In this document: positions 9,086 through 18,887 of the stretch, in pieces
Layout of the letters: each line of letters opens with the position of its first letter
How positions within the stretch are numbered: the first letter of the stretch is position 1
Assembly: GCA_028280505.1 (NCBI GenBank)
Contig: JANQLO010000005.1
Coordinates: forward strand, 16,969-80,968
Origin: Chromatiales bacterium
GTDB lineage: Bacteria > Pseudomonadota > Gammaproteobacteria > Chromatiales > Chromatiaceae
DNA length: 64,000 nucleotides
Direction of reading: 5' to 3'
Program-made: the position numbers and the translations under genes
The notes under the pieces: model-generated
Seen by the model: the letters and a program-made list of their open reading frames with translations, nothing else
Database searches by the model: none
Told to the model about the DNA's origin: nothing

Positions 9086-9553
9086 ATGAGCATCAAGACT
9101 ATCGAAGGTGGCCTGACCGTCACCAATGCCCGTTTCTGCGTCGTGGTGTCGCGTTGGAACAGCTTCATTGTCGACAGCCTGGAGGCGGGGGCGATCGATA
9201 CCCTCAAGCGGCACGGAGCCAATGATGAAGACATCACGGTCGTTCGCCTGCCGGGCGCCTTCGAAATGCCCTTGGTGTTGGAAAAGATTGCCGCTAAGGG
9301 TCAGTATGACGCCATCGTCGCGCTTGGCGCGGTGATCCGTGGTGGAACGCCGCATTTCGAGTATGTCGCCGGTGAATGTGTCAAGGGCATGGCCCAGGTG
9401 ACGCTCAAGCACGGTGTGCCCATTGCCTTTGGCGTGTTGACGGTCGACACTATCGAGCAGGCGATCGAACGCGCCGGAACCAAAGCCGGTAACAAAGGCG
9501 GTGAGGCAGCAGCGAGCGCGATCGAGATGGTCAATCTGATGCGTGAGTTGTGA
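9086..9553 (+). CDS. ribH: 6,7-dimethyl-8-ribityllumazine synthase
   Basis: RibH condenses the DHBP product with the pyrimidine to give lumazine, the substrate of riboflavin synthase. The 155-residue protein has [11 protein letters not shown] at the N-terminus, the phosphate-binding [15 protein letters not shown] with the catalytic His, and [20 protein letters not shown] lies just upstream of the ATG. nusB follows with overlap or near contact. Confidence 0.97.
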   Translation: MSIKTIEGGLTVTNARFCVVVSRWNSFIVDSLEAGAIDTLKRHGANDEDITVVRLPGAFEMPLVLEKIAAKGQYDAIVALGAVIRGGTPHFEYVAGECVKGMAQVTLKHGVPIAFGVLTVDTIEQAIERAGTKAGNKGGEAAASAIEMVNLMREL

Positions 9554-9560
9554 GGCTGCT

Positions 9561-9989
9561 GTGAGTCGGCAACGCAGCCGTTCGCGCAGCCTGGCGATCC
9601 AGGCACTTTACCAGTGGCAGATGGCCGGTCAGGACGTCGGTGTCATCATTCAGCATTTTATGCTGGAGCAAGATGTCAAGAAATTCGATAGCGATTATTT
9701 CGGTGAACTGGTGCGTGGCGTGCCGACACGGCTCGACGAGCTGGATAAGGCTTTGGCGGACTGCATCGACCGCGATCTCGATGCCGTCGATCCCGTCGAG
9801 CGGGCGATTCTCAGACTCGGTGCCTACGAATTGATCGAACACCCCGAGATTCCTTATCGGGTGGTGATTAACGAAGCGGTTGAGTTGGCCAAAACCTTCG
9901 GCGCCGAAAAGGGCCATCGTTATGTCAACGGCGTGCTCGACAAGGCAGCACGCGCCCTGCGCCCGCTCGAGGCAGCCGCGCGGCGCTGA
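9561..9989 (+). CDS. nusB: Transcription antitermination factor NusB
   Basis: NusB binds boxA RNA with NusE (ribosomal protein S10) to support antitermination of rRNA transcription. The 142-residue alpha-helical protein shows AIQALYQWQMAG at the start and the conserved PVERAILRLGAYEL and YRVVINEAVELAKTFGAEKGHRYVNG region (shown in parts by the family). I chose the GTG at 9561, with TGAGG six bases before it, over the GTG at 9543 that would overlap ribH by 11 bases and has no good ribosome binding site. Confidence 0.94.
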   Translation: MSRQRSRSRSLAIQALYQWQMAGQDVGVIIQHFMLEQDVKKFDSDYFGELVRGVPTRLDELDKALADCIDRDLDAVDPVERAILRLGAYELIEHPEIPYRVVINEAVELAKTFGAEKGHRYVNGVLDKAARALRPLEAAARR

Positions 9990-9998
9990 CCGCCGATC

Positions 9999-10952
9999 GT
10001 GTCTATTTCCGAATTCGATTTGATAGATCGATACGTTGCCGGGGCGACCGCGGGTCGCGATGACGTGGCGTTGGGCATAGGTGACGACTGCGCGCTGTTG
10101 CGACCCCCGCCCGGCCAGATTCTGGCGGTAAGCGTGGACACCCTGGTCGCCGGTCGGCATTTCTTTCCCAATGTCGACCCGGAGTCCCTCGGTCACAAGA
10201 GTCTGGCGGTCAATCTCAGCGACCTTGCGGCTATGGGGGCAACGCCGGCCTGGGCAACCCTCGCACTAACTATGCCGACTGCCGACGAGCATTGGCTGGA
10301 GGCTTTCATGGCGGGCTTCTCGGCGCTTGCTGCCGAGCATCGGGTGCAGCTGGTTGGGGGGGATACCACACGCGGCCCCCTAAGCGTCAGTGTGCAGGTC
10401 CATGGTTTCGTCGCTGCCGAAGCAGCTTTGCGCCGGTCGGGTGGGCAGATCGGCGATTGGCTTTTCGTCAGCGGCACCCTGGGCGATGCGGCGCTGGCTT
10501 TACGACAGGTCCACGACGGTGAAGTGGGTCGAGTGCAGAAACAAAGGCTCGAACGGCCGATTCCTCGCGTTGCGCTAGGGATATTGCTGAGACGCTTTGC
10601 GAGCGCGGCGATCGATGTTTCCGATGGGTTGGTTTCAGACCTGGGACATCTGTGTCATGCAAGCGGGGTAGGTGCATGTCTGGCGTTGAGCAATCTGCCG
10701 TTATCCAATGCAGTCGCTACGGCTTGCGCCAATGGTGATTGGGAGCTGCCGTTGGCGGGTGGCGACGACTACGAACTCCTGTTCAGCGTGCCGCCGGATA
10801 GAGTGGGTGCCATGCGGGCCGCTTGTGCGGAGGCCGGTCACCGAGTATCCGCAGTCGGCCGATTTATCGATGATAGCGGTATCCGGTTGATCTATCCGGA
10901 CGGCAATGAGAGCAAGGAGGTGCCCGGTGGCTTCGACCACTTCCGGGACTGA
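9999..10952 (+). CDS. thiL: Thiamine-monophosphate kinase
   Basis: ThiL phosphorylates thiamine monophosphate to the active cofactor thiamine diphosphate. The 317-residue protein starts at GTG (MSISEFDLI) and has the GIGDDCALL motif near residue 26, VSVDTLVAGRHF, the LAVNLSDLAAMGA helix and the AIDVSDGLVSDLGH metal/phosphate site. Its 3' end overlaps pgpA by 26 bases, so the two are translationally coupled, as in E. coli and many relatives. Confidence 0.96.
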   Translation: MSISEFDLIDRYVAGATAGRDDVALGIGDDCALLRPPPGQILAVSVDTLVAGRHFFPNVDPESLGHKSLAVNLSDLAAMGATPAWATLALTMPTADEHWLEAFMAGFSALAAEHRVQLVGGDTTRGPLSVSVQVHGFVAAEAALRRSGGQIGDWLFVSGTLGDAALALRQVHDGEVGRVQKQRLERPIPRVALGILLRRFASAAIDVSDGLVSDLGHLCHASGVGACLALSNLPLSNAVATACANGDWELPLAGGDDYELLFSVPPDRVGAMRAACAEAGHRVSAVGRFIDDSGIRLIYPDGNESKEVPGGFDHFRD

Positions 10953-11421
10953 TCCTTTGCCCAAGCCCTCAATGGGCAATCCGGTCCATTTGTTGGCTTT
11001 TGGCTTCGGTGCCGGATGCTCGCCCAAAGCACCGGGCACCATGGGTACCTTGCTGGCAGTCGGTATCTATCTGCCGCTGTCTCAACTGCCGCTTTGGGCC
11101 TATGGTTTTGCGCTGTTGCTGGTGGTTGTGGCCGGTGTCGGTCTGTGCGGTAAGGCGGCACGTGATTTGGGCGTACATGATCATCCGGGCATCGTTTGGG
11201 ATGAGATTGCCGGTTTTCTTCTGACCATGTTCGCCGCACCGTCAGGTTGGTTGTGGATTGTGATCGGCTTCGTCCTTTTCCGGCTTTTCGATATCTGGAA
11301 ACCCTGGCCGATTCGCTGGCTCGACCGCCGTGTCGGCGGTGGGCTCGGCATCATGGCGGATGATGTGGTTGCCGGTTTATTTGCCGCCGTTTGTCTGCAG
11401 ATTCTGGTCGTATTGCTATAG
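10927..11421 (+). CDS. pgpA: Phosphatidylglycerophosphatase A
   Basis: PgpA is an inner-membrane phosphatase that produces phosphatidylglycerol. The protein (164 residues from the chosen start) has three to four hydrophobic segments, the conserved FGFGAGCSPKAPGTMGT near the N-terminus, and HDHPGIVWDEIAG with acidic residues required in the family. The start is the GTG at 10927, because AAGGAGGT ends five bases upstream; an ATG at 10906 would bury that site. It lies inside the 3' end of thiL. Confidence 0.94.
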   Translation: MASTTSGTDPLPKPSMGNPVHLLAFGFGAGCSPKAPGTMGTLLAVGIYLPLSQLPLWAYGFALLLVVVAGVGLCGKAARDLGVHDHPGIVWDEIAGFLLTMFAAPSGWLWIVIGFVLFRLFDIWKPWPIRWLDRRVGGGLGIMADDVVAGLFAAVCLQILVVLL

Positions 11422-11457
11422 TCGCAGGGAGTATTCTTTGTCTGCACGGCCGTATTC

Positions 11458-12096
11458 ATGAAGCTGTTGATGGTTCTCTTGTTGCTTTTTTGGTCTGCCA
11501 ACGTTTTGGCCGGACCTTCGGTCAAGGTTTTAGCGCTTTTTCCGGATAAGGCCATGCTCGAGATAGATGGCCAGCGTAAGGTGTTGGCGGCGGGTGCAAC
11601 GGGCCCCGGTGGTGTGCGCCTGATCAGCGCGGATTCTCGTGTCGCGGTGGTCGAGATAGACGGCCGGCGAGAAGAGTTGCAGTTGGGCTCGTCGGTTAGC
11701 GCGAGCTATCAACGGGTCGAGCGGCGGGAGATACGTATCCTGAAAGATCCGCGCGGCGGTTATTTCGTCGATGGTCTGATCAATGGCCAGCCGGTCCGGT
11801 TTTTGGTCGATACCGGTGCAACCAGTGTGGCAATGAGTGAACGCCATGCCGCGAGTCTGGGGATTCCACATCGTGTGGAAGGCCGAAGAGTTGATGTAGG
11901 TACCGCGTCCGGCGTGGCGGGGGCCCATGCGGTCGTACTGAAATCGATGTCCATCGCCGGGCTCCGCGTGAACAATGTGGGTGCCGTGGTGATTGATGGC
12001 GACAGCCCCAGTGAGGTTCTGCTGGGAATGAACGTCCTGACACGCTTTGAGATGGACCAGCGGGAGAACCTGCTGATCTTACGCACCAAGTTTTGA
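11458..12096 (+). CDS. Retropepsin-like aspartic protease, secreted or membrane-anchored
   Basis: The 212-residue protein has an N-terminal signal sequence or anchor (about 1-19, MKLLMVLLLLFW onward) and a C-terminal clan AA domain with the FLVDTGATSVAMS active-site loop at about residue 118 and LLGMNVLTRFEM near the end. This matches the bacterial single-lobe retropepsin family (TIGR02281-type), expected to work as a dimer in the periplasm. The segment between signal and protease domain resembles an SH3-like assembly of short strands. Substrate is unknown. It sits downstream of pgpA by 36 bases and converges with folE2. Confidence 0.85.
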   Translation: MKLLMVLLLLFWSANVLAGPSVKVLALFPDKAMLEIDGQRKVLAAGATGPGGVRLISADSRVAVVEIDGRREELQLGSSVSASYQRVERREIRILKDPRGGYFVDGLINGQPVRFLVDTGATSVAMSERHAASLGIPHRVEGRRVDVGTASGVAGAHAVVLKSMSIAGLRVNNVGAVVIDGDSPSEVLLGMNVLTRFEMDQRENLLILRTKF

Positions 12097-12115
12097 GATT
12101 TTCAGCGGCAGCCGC

Positions 12116-12958
12116 TTAGCGAGCCGCGTCCTCTTCTGCCTCTTTGTCTCGTTCGATCAGCGCGTAAGCCGAGTGATTATGGATCGATTCGAAGTTTTCG
12201 GCCTCGACCGTATAGGCGCAAATGCGATCGTCAGCATTCAGCCGGGCGGCTACATCGCGCACGGCGTCCTCAACGAATTTAGGGTTGTCATAGGCCTTCT
12301 CGGTAACGTATTTCTCGTCCGGCCGTTTGAGCAGGCCGTACAATTCACATGACGCCTCTTCTTCAACGAGCTCGATAAGCTCTTCGATCCAGACGAAACT
12401 GCAGGTGCGTACCGTCAGGGTGACGTGAGAACGCTGATTATGCGCTCCCCGATCGGAAATCGACTTTGAACAAGGACAAAGGCTGGTCGTTGGGACCACC
12501 ACTTTGATGAACATTTCGGGTTTGCCGCTCTTGACCTCGCCGATCAAGGTCACTTCGTAATCCAACAGGCTCTCGACGCCCGATATGGGTGCGCGTTTAC
12601 TGATGAAATAGGGGAAGCTCATCTCGATGTGGCCACGCTCGGATTCGAGCCGTTCGACCATTTCACTGAGCATATCCTTGAACGAATCGACCGATATTTC
12701 ACGTTCGTGGCCATTGAGGATCTCCACGAAACGCGACATGTGCGTGCCTTTGAAATTGTGAGGCAGATACACGTACATGCTGAATGTGGCGACCGTATGT
12801 TGTTCGCCCTCGCTACGGTCTTGGACGCGCACGGGATGGCGAATATCCTTGATTCCCACCTTGTTGATGGCGATGCGACGCGTGTCGGCGCTGCCCTGTA
12901 CGTCTTCGATCTCAGTGCCGCCGGTCGGTTTAGGGCTTGCTACGGTTACGTGCTGCAT
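12116..12958 (-). CDS. folE2: GTP cyclohydrolase FolE2 (type IB)
   Basis: FolE2 converts GTP to dihydroneopterin triphosphate, the first step of folate and queuosine synthesis, using a metal other than zinc. The 280-residue protein carries the family's [17 protein letters not shown] and LCPCSKSIS segments; the Cys in the latter is the metal ligand. The start is the ATG giving [11 protein letters not shown]. FolE2 genes are often induced under zinc limitation, but I see no clear Zur site in the 194 bases upstream. It is placed after ispA, where many gammaproteobacteria have dxs. Confidence 0.95.
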   Translation of the reverse strand: MQHVTVASPKPTGGTEIEDVQGSADTRRIAINKVGIKDIRHPVRVQDRSEGEQHTVATFSMYVYLPHNFKGTHMSRFVEILNGHEREISVDSFKDMLSEMVERLESERGHIEMSFPYFISKRAPISGVESLLDYEVTLIGEVKSGKPEMFIKVVVPTTSLCPCSKSISDRGAHNQRSHVTLTVRTCSFVWIEELIELVEEEASCELYGLLKRPDEKYVTEKAYDNPKFVEDAVRDVAARLNADDRICAYTVEAENFESIHNHSAYALIERDKEAEEDAAR

Positions 12959-13152
12959 AAAAGGGACTTTGCCCAACCTCTGCCTATAGTCGAGTGAATT
13001 ACTCGGAATTATATCGGTTCCCCAGATACCGGCAAACACCGGAAAAACTGTGGCGGAGCCGCCCATTATCGCGCTAAGTATCGGCCAGCGCTATCAATTT
13101 GTCCTGCCGAGGCAGAAACAAGGTTTATTTTCGGGACAATGGAAGGCCTGCG

Positions 13153-14055
13153 TTAGTGCTTGCGTCTCACAATGTAGTTGGCGAGTTGGCGCATGGGCTC
13201 TGCCGCTTCGCCGAGCGGTTCGAGGCTGTCTAAGGCCTCAGCGGTAAGGCGGCGCGCCATGTCTCGCGCCGCATCGAGGCCGATCAGTGCCGGGTAGGTC
13301 GCCTTGTGGGTGGCCGCGTCCTTACCTTTGGTTTTGCCGAGTTCGGCCGTGCTTCCTTCTACGTCCAGGACGTCGTCGTGAACCTGGAATGCCAGCCCGA
13401 TGCATTTGGCATAGCGTTCCAATCGAGGCAGCCGTTCGTCGTCTGCCGCACCGGCCGCAAGTGCTGCGAGGCGCACACTGGCGAGGATCAGTGCGCCGGT
13501 TTTATGAATATGTAGATTTTCCAAGCGGGCGAGGTCGATATCCTGACCGGTTGCCTCCATGTCAAGGGCCTGACCGCCTGCCATACCGCGTGAGCCGCTC
13601 GCCTGTGCCAACACGTCGACCATACGCAGCCGGTCGGCAGCGGCTATGCAGAGGTCGTCGGCTTCGCACAAAAGGCGGAAAGCCAGAGTCTGCAGTGCAT
13701 CGCCGGCAAGAATCGCCGTGGCCTCGTCGAAGGCGACATGACAGGTTGGACGGCCACGGCGTAGCTGGTCGTCGTCCATTGCCGGCAAGTCGTCGTGGAC
13801 CAGCGAATAGGCGTGGATGAGTTCGACGGCGCAGGCGGCGGCATCCAAACACGCCGGCTCGACCCCGAGCGCCCGACCCGTGGCATAGACCAATACCGGG
13901 CGTACCCGTTTGCCTTCGCCGAGTGCGGCATAACGCATTGCGGCATGCAGGCGTCTCGGTTGGGTGGTTTCAACCGGCAACCAGTGGTCCAGCGCCTGCT
14001 CGACACGTACCCGACAATCGCCGAGGAAGACTTGGAACGCCGGATCAAGCGTCAT
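13153..14055 (-). CDS. ispA: Farnesyl diphosphate synthase
   Basis: IspA makes C15 farnesyl diphosphate for ubiquinone, undecaprenyl and other isoprenoids. The 300-residue protein shows [10 protein letters not shown], the first aspartate-rich motif in [15 protein letters not shown], and the second in [12 protein letters not shown], with the short chain-length-determining region before the first motif typical of this class. Its start overlaps the xseB stop by 11 bases. Confidence 0.96.
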   Translation of the reverse strand: MTLDPAFQVFLGDCRVRVEQALDHWLPVETTQPRRLHAAMRYAALGEGKRVRPVLVYATGRALGVEPACLDAAACAVELIHAYSLVHDDLPAMDDDQLRRGRPTCHVAFDEATAILAGDALQTLAFRLLCEADDLCIAAADRLRMVDVLAQASGSRGMAGGQALDMEATGQDIDLARLENLHIHKTGALILASVRLAALAAGAADDERLPRLERYAKCIGLAFQVHDDVLDVEGSTAELGKTKGKDAATHKATYPALIGLDAARDMARRLTAEALDSLEPLGEAAEPMRQLANYIVRRKH

Positions 14056-14284
14056 CGTCGAAGGGCTCGGCGGGGGCGTCGGCGGTTTTGGCAGTTAGGA
14101 TTTCGACCTTTTGTTCGGCGGCCTGCAACGCCTGCTGGCATTGTTTGGTGAGGGCGATACCGCGTTCGAATGCGCCGAGCGACTGTTCCAGGCTCATTTC
14201 ACCGCCTTCCATCTGCTCGACCAGCGCTTCGAGCTCGCTAAGGGCGTCTTCGAACGATATGGGGTCGGTCTTTTTCTTACTCAT
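14045..14284 (-). CDS. xseB: Exodeoxyribonuclease VII small subunit
   Basis: XseB forms the nuclease complex with XseA that degrades single-stranded DNA. The 79-residue, helical protein has the family core [19 protein letters not shown] and [12 protein letters not shown]. It is the first gene of the minus-strand xseB-ispA unit. xseA is not in the window, which is usual. Confidence 0.95.
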   Translation of the reverse strand: MSKKKTDPISFEDALSELEALVEQMEGGEMSLEQSLGAFERGIALTKQCQQALQAAEQKVEILTAKTADAPAEPFDDDA

Positions 14285-14388
14285 AAAGGGCTTCCAGTTC
14301 GGTGGGCTAAGCTACCGTACCCGTGTGATGTCGTAAACCACCGCGGTGATGATGTGGACTGACGCAGTCCGCGGTAAACTAGCGTGCC

Positions 14389-14991
14389 ATGTACAGATCG
14401 CGCGATTTTTCATTGTTTCGACATAGCCTGCGCTGCTTGGTGCTTTGTGGCCTGTTGTCCGTTCCGGCCATGGCACGCGATGCCGATCCTTATTACGAGC
14501 ATCGTGACGAAGTGGATCGAGGGGAGTTCCAGTACGACGACAGCGAGGATATTCCCTGGATCGAGAATGAGACCGAGGTACTGGCGGTACCGGAGGAAGA
14601 CGACCTGGTCGAACTCGACATTGACTCGATACCGTCGGGGCTGCACTTGTCGGTCGATATGTCGCGAATCACAGTGGGCGAGAAGGACCGGGTGGTGCGT
14701 TTATGGTTGTGGGTACGCAGCGATCAGGGCGCCGAGAATGGCAGCTTCGAAGGTTATCGTTGCGAAACCCGCGAATACAAAGTTTACGCTTATGCCAACC
14801 CTAAGCGTTCGCCTCCTGTCAGCAAGGCCAAGCGGCCGCGTTGGTTGTCGGCGCAATCGGGCCTGAGACGTAACTATAGGGCCGAGTTGTTGCAGGACTA
14901 CTTCTGCGGTATCCGCGGTACGCGCAAACCGGATGAAATCGTTCAGGCGATGACCGGTACCTTCGAGCGCGAAACCTTCATGTCTCACTGA
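14389..14991 (+). CDS. CNP1-like family protein, secreted
   Basis: A 200-residue protein with an arginine-containing signal peptide ending about residue 30 (VPAMARDADP). It contains an acidic linker followed by a domain with GYRCETREYKVYAYANP and a C-terminal DYFCGIRGTR segment, with two cysteines that could form a disulfide. This resembles the CNP1-like family (PF08750), whose function is not known. It has no obvious partner; parE begins 26 bases downstream, so the two may be co-transcribed. Confidence 0.7.
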   Translation: MYRSRDFSLFRHSLRCLVLCGLLSVPAMARDADPYYEHRDEVDRGEFQYDDSEDIPWIENETEVLAVPEEDDLVELDIDSIPSGLHLSVDMSRITVGEKDRVVRLWLWVRSDQGAENGSFEGYRCETREYKVYAYANPKRSPPVSKAKRPRWLSAQSGLRRNYRAELLQDYFCGIRGTRKPDEIVQAMTGTFERETFMSH

Positions 14992-15017
14992 CAGCAGTCA
15001 CGGGTTCACGATCAGTT

Positions 15018-16904
15018 ATGAGTGCCTACGATGCCTCTGCGATAGAGGTTCTGAGCGGTTTGGAGCCGGTACGCAAGCGCCCCGGCATGTACACCGACAC
15101 CAGTCGTCCGAATCATCTCGCCCAGGAGGTCGTCGATAACAGCGTCGACGAAGCGATCGCCGGATTCGCAACCCGTATCGACGTCCGCTTGTTCAAAGAC
15201 GGGTCGGTGGAAGTGACTGACGACGGTCGCGGCATGCCGGTCGATATTCACCCCGGGCAGGGTATCCCCGGTGTCGAGGTAATTCTGACCAAGTTACATG
15301 CCGGCGGTAAGTTTTCGAACAAAAGCTATCAGTTCTCCGGTGGTTTGCACGGCGTGGGTGTTTCGGTCGTCAATGCACTGTCCAAGCATCTCGAGGTTTG
15401 GGTCAAGCGCGGCGGCTTGGAGTACAACATGGCCTTCGCGAATGGTGAAAAGGTCTCCGAGCTGGAAAAAGTCGGCAAGGTCGGAAGGACCAATACGGGC
15501 ACTCGGGTACACTTCTGGCCGGACCCCGACTTCTTCGATTCACCAAAGTTCAGCGTTCGTCAGCTACGGCATTTGCTGCGAGCCAAGGCAGTGCTGTGCC
15601 CCGGGTTGACCATCCGTTTTTTCCGTGAGGGGGAGGATGATCACGACGAGTGGTGTTATCACGATGGCTTGCGCGATTATCTCGTGGATGCATTGGAGGG
15701 CGCCGCGTGCCTGCCCGAAGAACCTTTCGTTGGCAGTACCAGCGGCAACGACGAAGCCGCCGATTGGGCATTGGTGTGGTTGCCCGAAGGGGGTGAGGCG
15801 GTCACCGAGAGCTATGTCAATCTGATTCCAACCGCGCAAGGCGGCACCCACGTCAACGGTTTACGCACCGGACTGACGGAGGCGGTGCGTGAATTTTGTG
15901 AGTTCCGAAATCTATTGCCTCGCGGCGTGAAACTGGCACCGGACGATGTCTGGAATCAGGTCAGCTATGTGCTTTCGGTCAAACTGCACGATCCGCAGTT
16001 TTCGGGCCAGACGAAAGAAAGGCTTTCGTCGCGTGAATGTGCGCCTTTTGTCACGGGGGTGGTTAAGGACGCCTTTGGGTTATGGCTGAATCAGCATACG
16101 GACGCGGGCGAGCGCATCGCCGAGTTGGCGATCAATGCCGCACAGGCGCGCCAGCGTGCGGGGCGCAAGGTCGTGCGCAAGAAGGTCACGCAGGGGCCGG
16201 CGCTGCCAGGAAAGTTGGCGGACTGTTTATCCGATGATCCAACGCGCACAGAACTTTTTCTGGTCGAAGGCGATTCGGCCGGCGGTTCGGCCAAACAGGC
16301 ACGCGACCGCAATTTTCAGGCGGTGATGCCTTTGCGAGGCAAGATCCTCAATACCTGGGAGGTGGACTCGACCGAAGTGCTGGTTTCACAAGAGGTGCAC
16401 GACATCTCGATTGCAATCGGCGTCGAGCCGGGGAGTGACGATCTGGCGAAATTACGCTTCGGCAAAATCTGTATCTTGGCCGACGCCGACTCCGATGGCG
16501 CGCACATTGCCACTTTGTTGTGTGCGCTGTTTGTGCGTCATTTTCGCGCCCTGGTATTGGGTGGGCATGTTTATGTCGCCATGCCGCCGTTGTTTCGGAT
16601 CGATGTTGGCAAACAGGTGTTCTACGCGCTGGATGAGCATGAACGCCAGGGGGTATTGGACCGCGTCGCCGCAGAAAAACTCAAGGGCAAGGTCAATATT
16701 CAGCGGTTCAAAGGGCTGGGCGAAATGAACCCCGCCCAACTTCGTGAGACCACGATTCATCCGGATACGCGGCGTTTGGTGCAATTGGTGATCGAGCATG
16801 GCGATGACACCAATCGGGTCATGGACATGCTGCTGGCAAAGAAACGGTCGGCTGACCGTAAATCCTGGCTACAAGAACGCGGCGATCTTGCCGATATTCC
16901 TTGA
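15018..16904 (+). CDS. parE: DNA topoisomerase IV subunit B
   Basis: ParE is the ATPase subunit of topoisomerase IV, which decatenates daughter chromosomes with ParC. The 628-residue protein has the GHKL ATP site (QEVVDNSVDEAIAG, DDGRGMPV, GGLHGVGVSVVNALS) and a C-terminal TOPRIM domain with LVEGDSAGGSAKQAR and the metal-binding LADADSDGAH. The length (near 630) is ParE, not GyrB. parC lies about 11.5 kb downstream rather than adjacent. Confidence 0.97.
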   Translation: MSAYDASAIEVLSGLEPVRKRPGMYTDTSRPNHLAQEVVDNSVDEAIAGFATRIDVRLFKDGSVEVTDDGRGMPVDIHPGQGIPGVEVILTKLHAGGKFSNKSYQFSGGLHGVGVSVVNALSKHLEVWVKRGGLEYNMAFANGEKVSELEKVGKVGRTNTGTRVHFWPDPDFFDSPKFSVRQLRHLLRAKAVLCPGLTIRFFREGEDDHDEWCYHDGLRDYLVDALEGAACLPEEPFVGSTSGNDEAADWALVWLPEGGEAVTESYVNLIPTAQGGTHVNGLRTGLTEAVREFCEFRNLLPRGVKLAPDDVWNQVSYVLSVKLHDPQFSGQTKERLSSRECAPFVTGVVKDAFGLWLNQHTDAGERIAELAINAAQARQRAGRKVVRKKVTQGPALPGKLADCLSDDPTRTELFLVEGDSAGGSAKQARDRNFQAVMPLRGKILNTWEVDSTEVLVSQEVHDISIAIGVEPGSDDLAKLRFGKICILADADSDGAHIATLLCALFVRHFRALVLGGHVYVAMPPLFRIDVGKQVFYALDEHERQGVLDRVAAEKLKGKVNIQRFKGLGEMNPAQLRETTIHPDTRRLVQLVIEHGDDTNRVMDMLLAKKRSADRKSWLQERGDLADIP

Positions 16905-16996
16905 TCGGCCGCAAGAAAAAACTGTCCCGAACTACACTTTTTCAATCAGTGTTCGCTAATATTGCGACGCCTATCGGCTTCATCTCGGGTTCTGGC

Positions 16997-18052
16997 ATGA
17001 TGTTTTACTGGATACGAATTGTTACTTTGATAACAGTCGCTTGGTTGGGCGTTGCATTCAACATTGCCGCGGCACCGGACGGACAGGCGTTGTATGTCGA
17101 GCATTGCAGCGCCTGCCATCGCATGCAAGGCCAGGGTGGTATCGGCCTACCGCTGGTGAATACGAAACTCGCGGACGTATCCGACGATTATCTACGCAAG
17201 ACCATTCGCATCGGCCGACCGGGGCGGGTGATGCCTGGATTTCAACGTCTCAGCGACGCGCAGGTGGATGCGGTCGTGAAGTTTCTTAGGGAACGTTCCG
17301 GTACCGTCGAGAGTGTGTTCGGTGACGAACCGATCGCCGGCGATCCGGTCAAGGGCGAGGTGCTTTATCAAGAGCACTGCATCAGATGCCATGGCGCGGA
17401 CGGTAGTGGCGAAGGCAAGGGTACCGGGGTAACGCTGTCGAGGGAACGTAGCTTTCTGGTGATGCCGGCGTCGATCTCCAATAAAGGCTTCCTGGCTTCG
17501 GCGCCCGATCAGATGATCCGCCGCGTGATCGAGGTGGGGCGAAAATCCTCTGGCATGCCGGCTTCGAAAGGCAAGCTCAGCGACGCCGAAATTGACGATC
17601 TCGTGTCCTATGTACGTTCATTCGAGGGATATGCGCACGAAGATCGTTCACTCGAGGAAGACGAGAAACCGACCCACGTATATGAATCGCCCTACGATTT
17701 CGACACGACGGTCGACAATGTCAAAGCAGCGTTGACCGGGGCGAATTTCCGTATCTTTCCCGATCGTCTTTTGGAACAGGGTCTGATAGACGAATTCAGC
17801 GTGAACACCCGACAGATCGGTGTGCGTTTTTGCAATTTCAACGTTCTGTACGGCATGTTGAAAATAGAACCCAGGCTCGGTGTGGTGTTGCCCTGTCGGA
17901 TCACTATCCTGGAACGTGAAGATGGTCAGGTGCTTTTGGTGGTACCTAATCTGCGTGTGGTGTCACGCTGGTTCAACAACGATGAATTGGTCGGTCTCTG
18001 GGATCGGATAGAGCAGACCTTTATCGATATCATCGATGAGGTGACGCTATGA
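16997..18052 (+). CDS. Di-haem cytochrome c fused to a DUF302 domain
   Basis: From the ATG at 16997 the protein has 351 residues: a signal peptide (about 1-25), a first cytochrome c domain with CSACH, a second with CIRCH, each followed by a plausible methionine ligand region, then a C-terminal DUF302 domain (about 235-351). It should be periplasmic and carry electrons; DUF302 is of unknown function and often occurs in sulfur-metabolising bacteria. The frame is open upstream to a TTG at 16901, which would hide the signal peptide. The next gene, another DUF302 protein, overlaps by ATGA. Confidence 0.8.
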   Translation: MMFYWIRIVTLITVAWLGVAFNIAAAPDGQALYVEHCSACHRMQGQGGIGLPLVNTKLADVSDDYLRKTIRIGRPGRVMPGFQRLSDAQVDAVVKFLRERSGTVESVFGDEPIAGDPVKGEVLYQEHCIRCHGADGSGEGKGTGVTLSRERSFLVMPASISNKGFLASAPDQMIRRVIEVGRKSSGMPASKGKLSDAEIDDLVSYVRSFEGYAHEDRSLEEDEKPTHVYESPYDFDTTVDNVKAALTGANFRIFPDRLLEQGLIDEFSVNTRQIGVRFCNFNVLYGMLKIEPRLGVVLPCRITILEREDGQVLLVVPNLRVVSRWFNNDELVGLWDRIEQTFIDIIDEVTL

Positions 18053-18531
18053 GCTGTCGATCCCTGCGACTGATGTCGCTCGCATGCGTGTTGCTGCTGA
18101 GTCCGTTGTCAATTGCGGACAATATGATCATGGGGCGCATTCCGCTGCGTGCCGAAATCGTTTTGGAATATGTGCAGAGCAGCATTGAAGAGCATGGCTA
18201 CACCATTGCGCATCTTCAACTGTGTGACGGCGGTATGACCGATTTCGGCTATAAGTCCGATCTCTATCGCGTGGTCTTCTTCGGCAAGATCGACGAGGTG
18301 CGATGGATCAGCAGGGACTATCCGGAACTGGTTTCCTATCTGCCTTTAAAAATCGCCGTCATTGCCGAAAAAGATGAGACCCTGCTCACGGTTTTGAACC
18401 CGGAGGCCTTGGTGCCGTTCTTTGCCGACGAGGCGATCCAGATTCAACTCGGTCGCTGGCAGAGCGACCTGGAGAGCATCTTCAGTGACGTCCGCCGTCA
18501 GACGGCAAGCCACGGAACACCTCGGTCCTGA
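18049..18531 (+). CDS. Secreted DUF302 family protein
   Basis: The 160-residue protein starts inside the stop codon of the cytochrome gene (ATGA overlap), with a signal peptide ending near residue 23 (SPLSIADN). The mature part follows the DUF302 plan (VQSSIEEHGYTI near the start, then a single-domain alpha/beta region) and is a divergent relative of the domain fused to the preceding cytochrome. Co-translation suggests the two work together in the periplasm, perhaps as a soluble partner of the redox protein. No catalytic residue is obvious. Confidence 0.7.
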   Translation: MSCRSLRLMSLACVLLLSPLSIADNMIMGRIPLRAEIVLEYVQSSIEEHGYTIAHLQLCDGGMTDFGYKSDLYRVVFFGKIDEVRWISRDYPELVSYLPLKIAVIAEKDETLLTVLNPEALVPFFADEAIQIQLGRWQSDLESIFSDVRRQTASHGTPRS

Positions 18532-18887
18532 GGTTTTGGGCGTTAACGTTGCTAACACCGTGCTCTCGGGCTCGCTTATCTGCCGAAGGTCGATGATGGA
18601 ATACAAACGGCTACGTTTCGTCAACCCCGTGCCATGTTTTGTAATGATGCGATGAGCGAATGTCCGGGCAAATATCTCGATGTACTGCGTGTCCTTTCTA
18701 TCGGGCCGCCTGTTGCTGTTCTATACGAATCACCTAAACTTAATCGGTTGATATCAAAATCATTTGTCCTTGGAGAGCCAGTTCAGTGTCGAGTCAACAA
18801 TCGAATGTCGGAAAAATCGTCGTTGGCTGGACTGCACTCGGTGGGCGGTAGCTTAGACTTGGTTCGGGTAACAAGCTGATTAATCCC
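18532..18887 (+). other. 356-bp intergenic region, A/T-richer than its neighbours
   Basis: No supported gene: the open frames here lack ribosome binding sites. The region probably holds the promoter of the downstream PstS-like/porin/GGDEF-EAL unit. It contains the stretch TTGATATCAA near 18749, a perfect 10-bp palindrome, as a possible operator. I looked for a c-di-GMP riboswitch because of the downstream signalling gene but did not recognise its conserved core. Confidence 0.5.
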
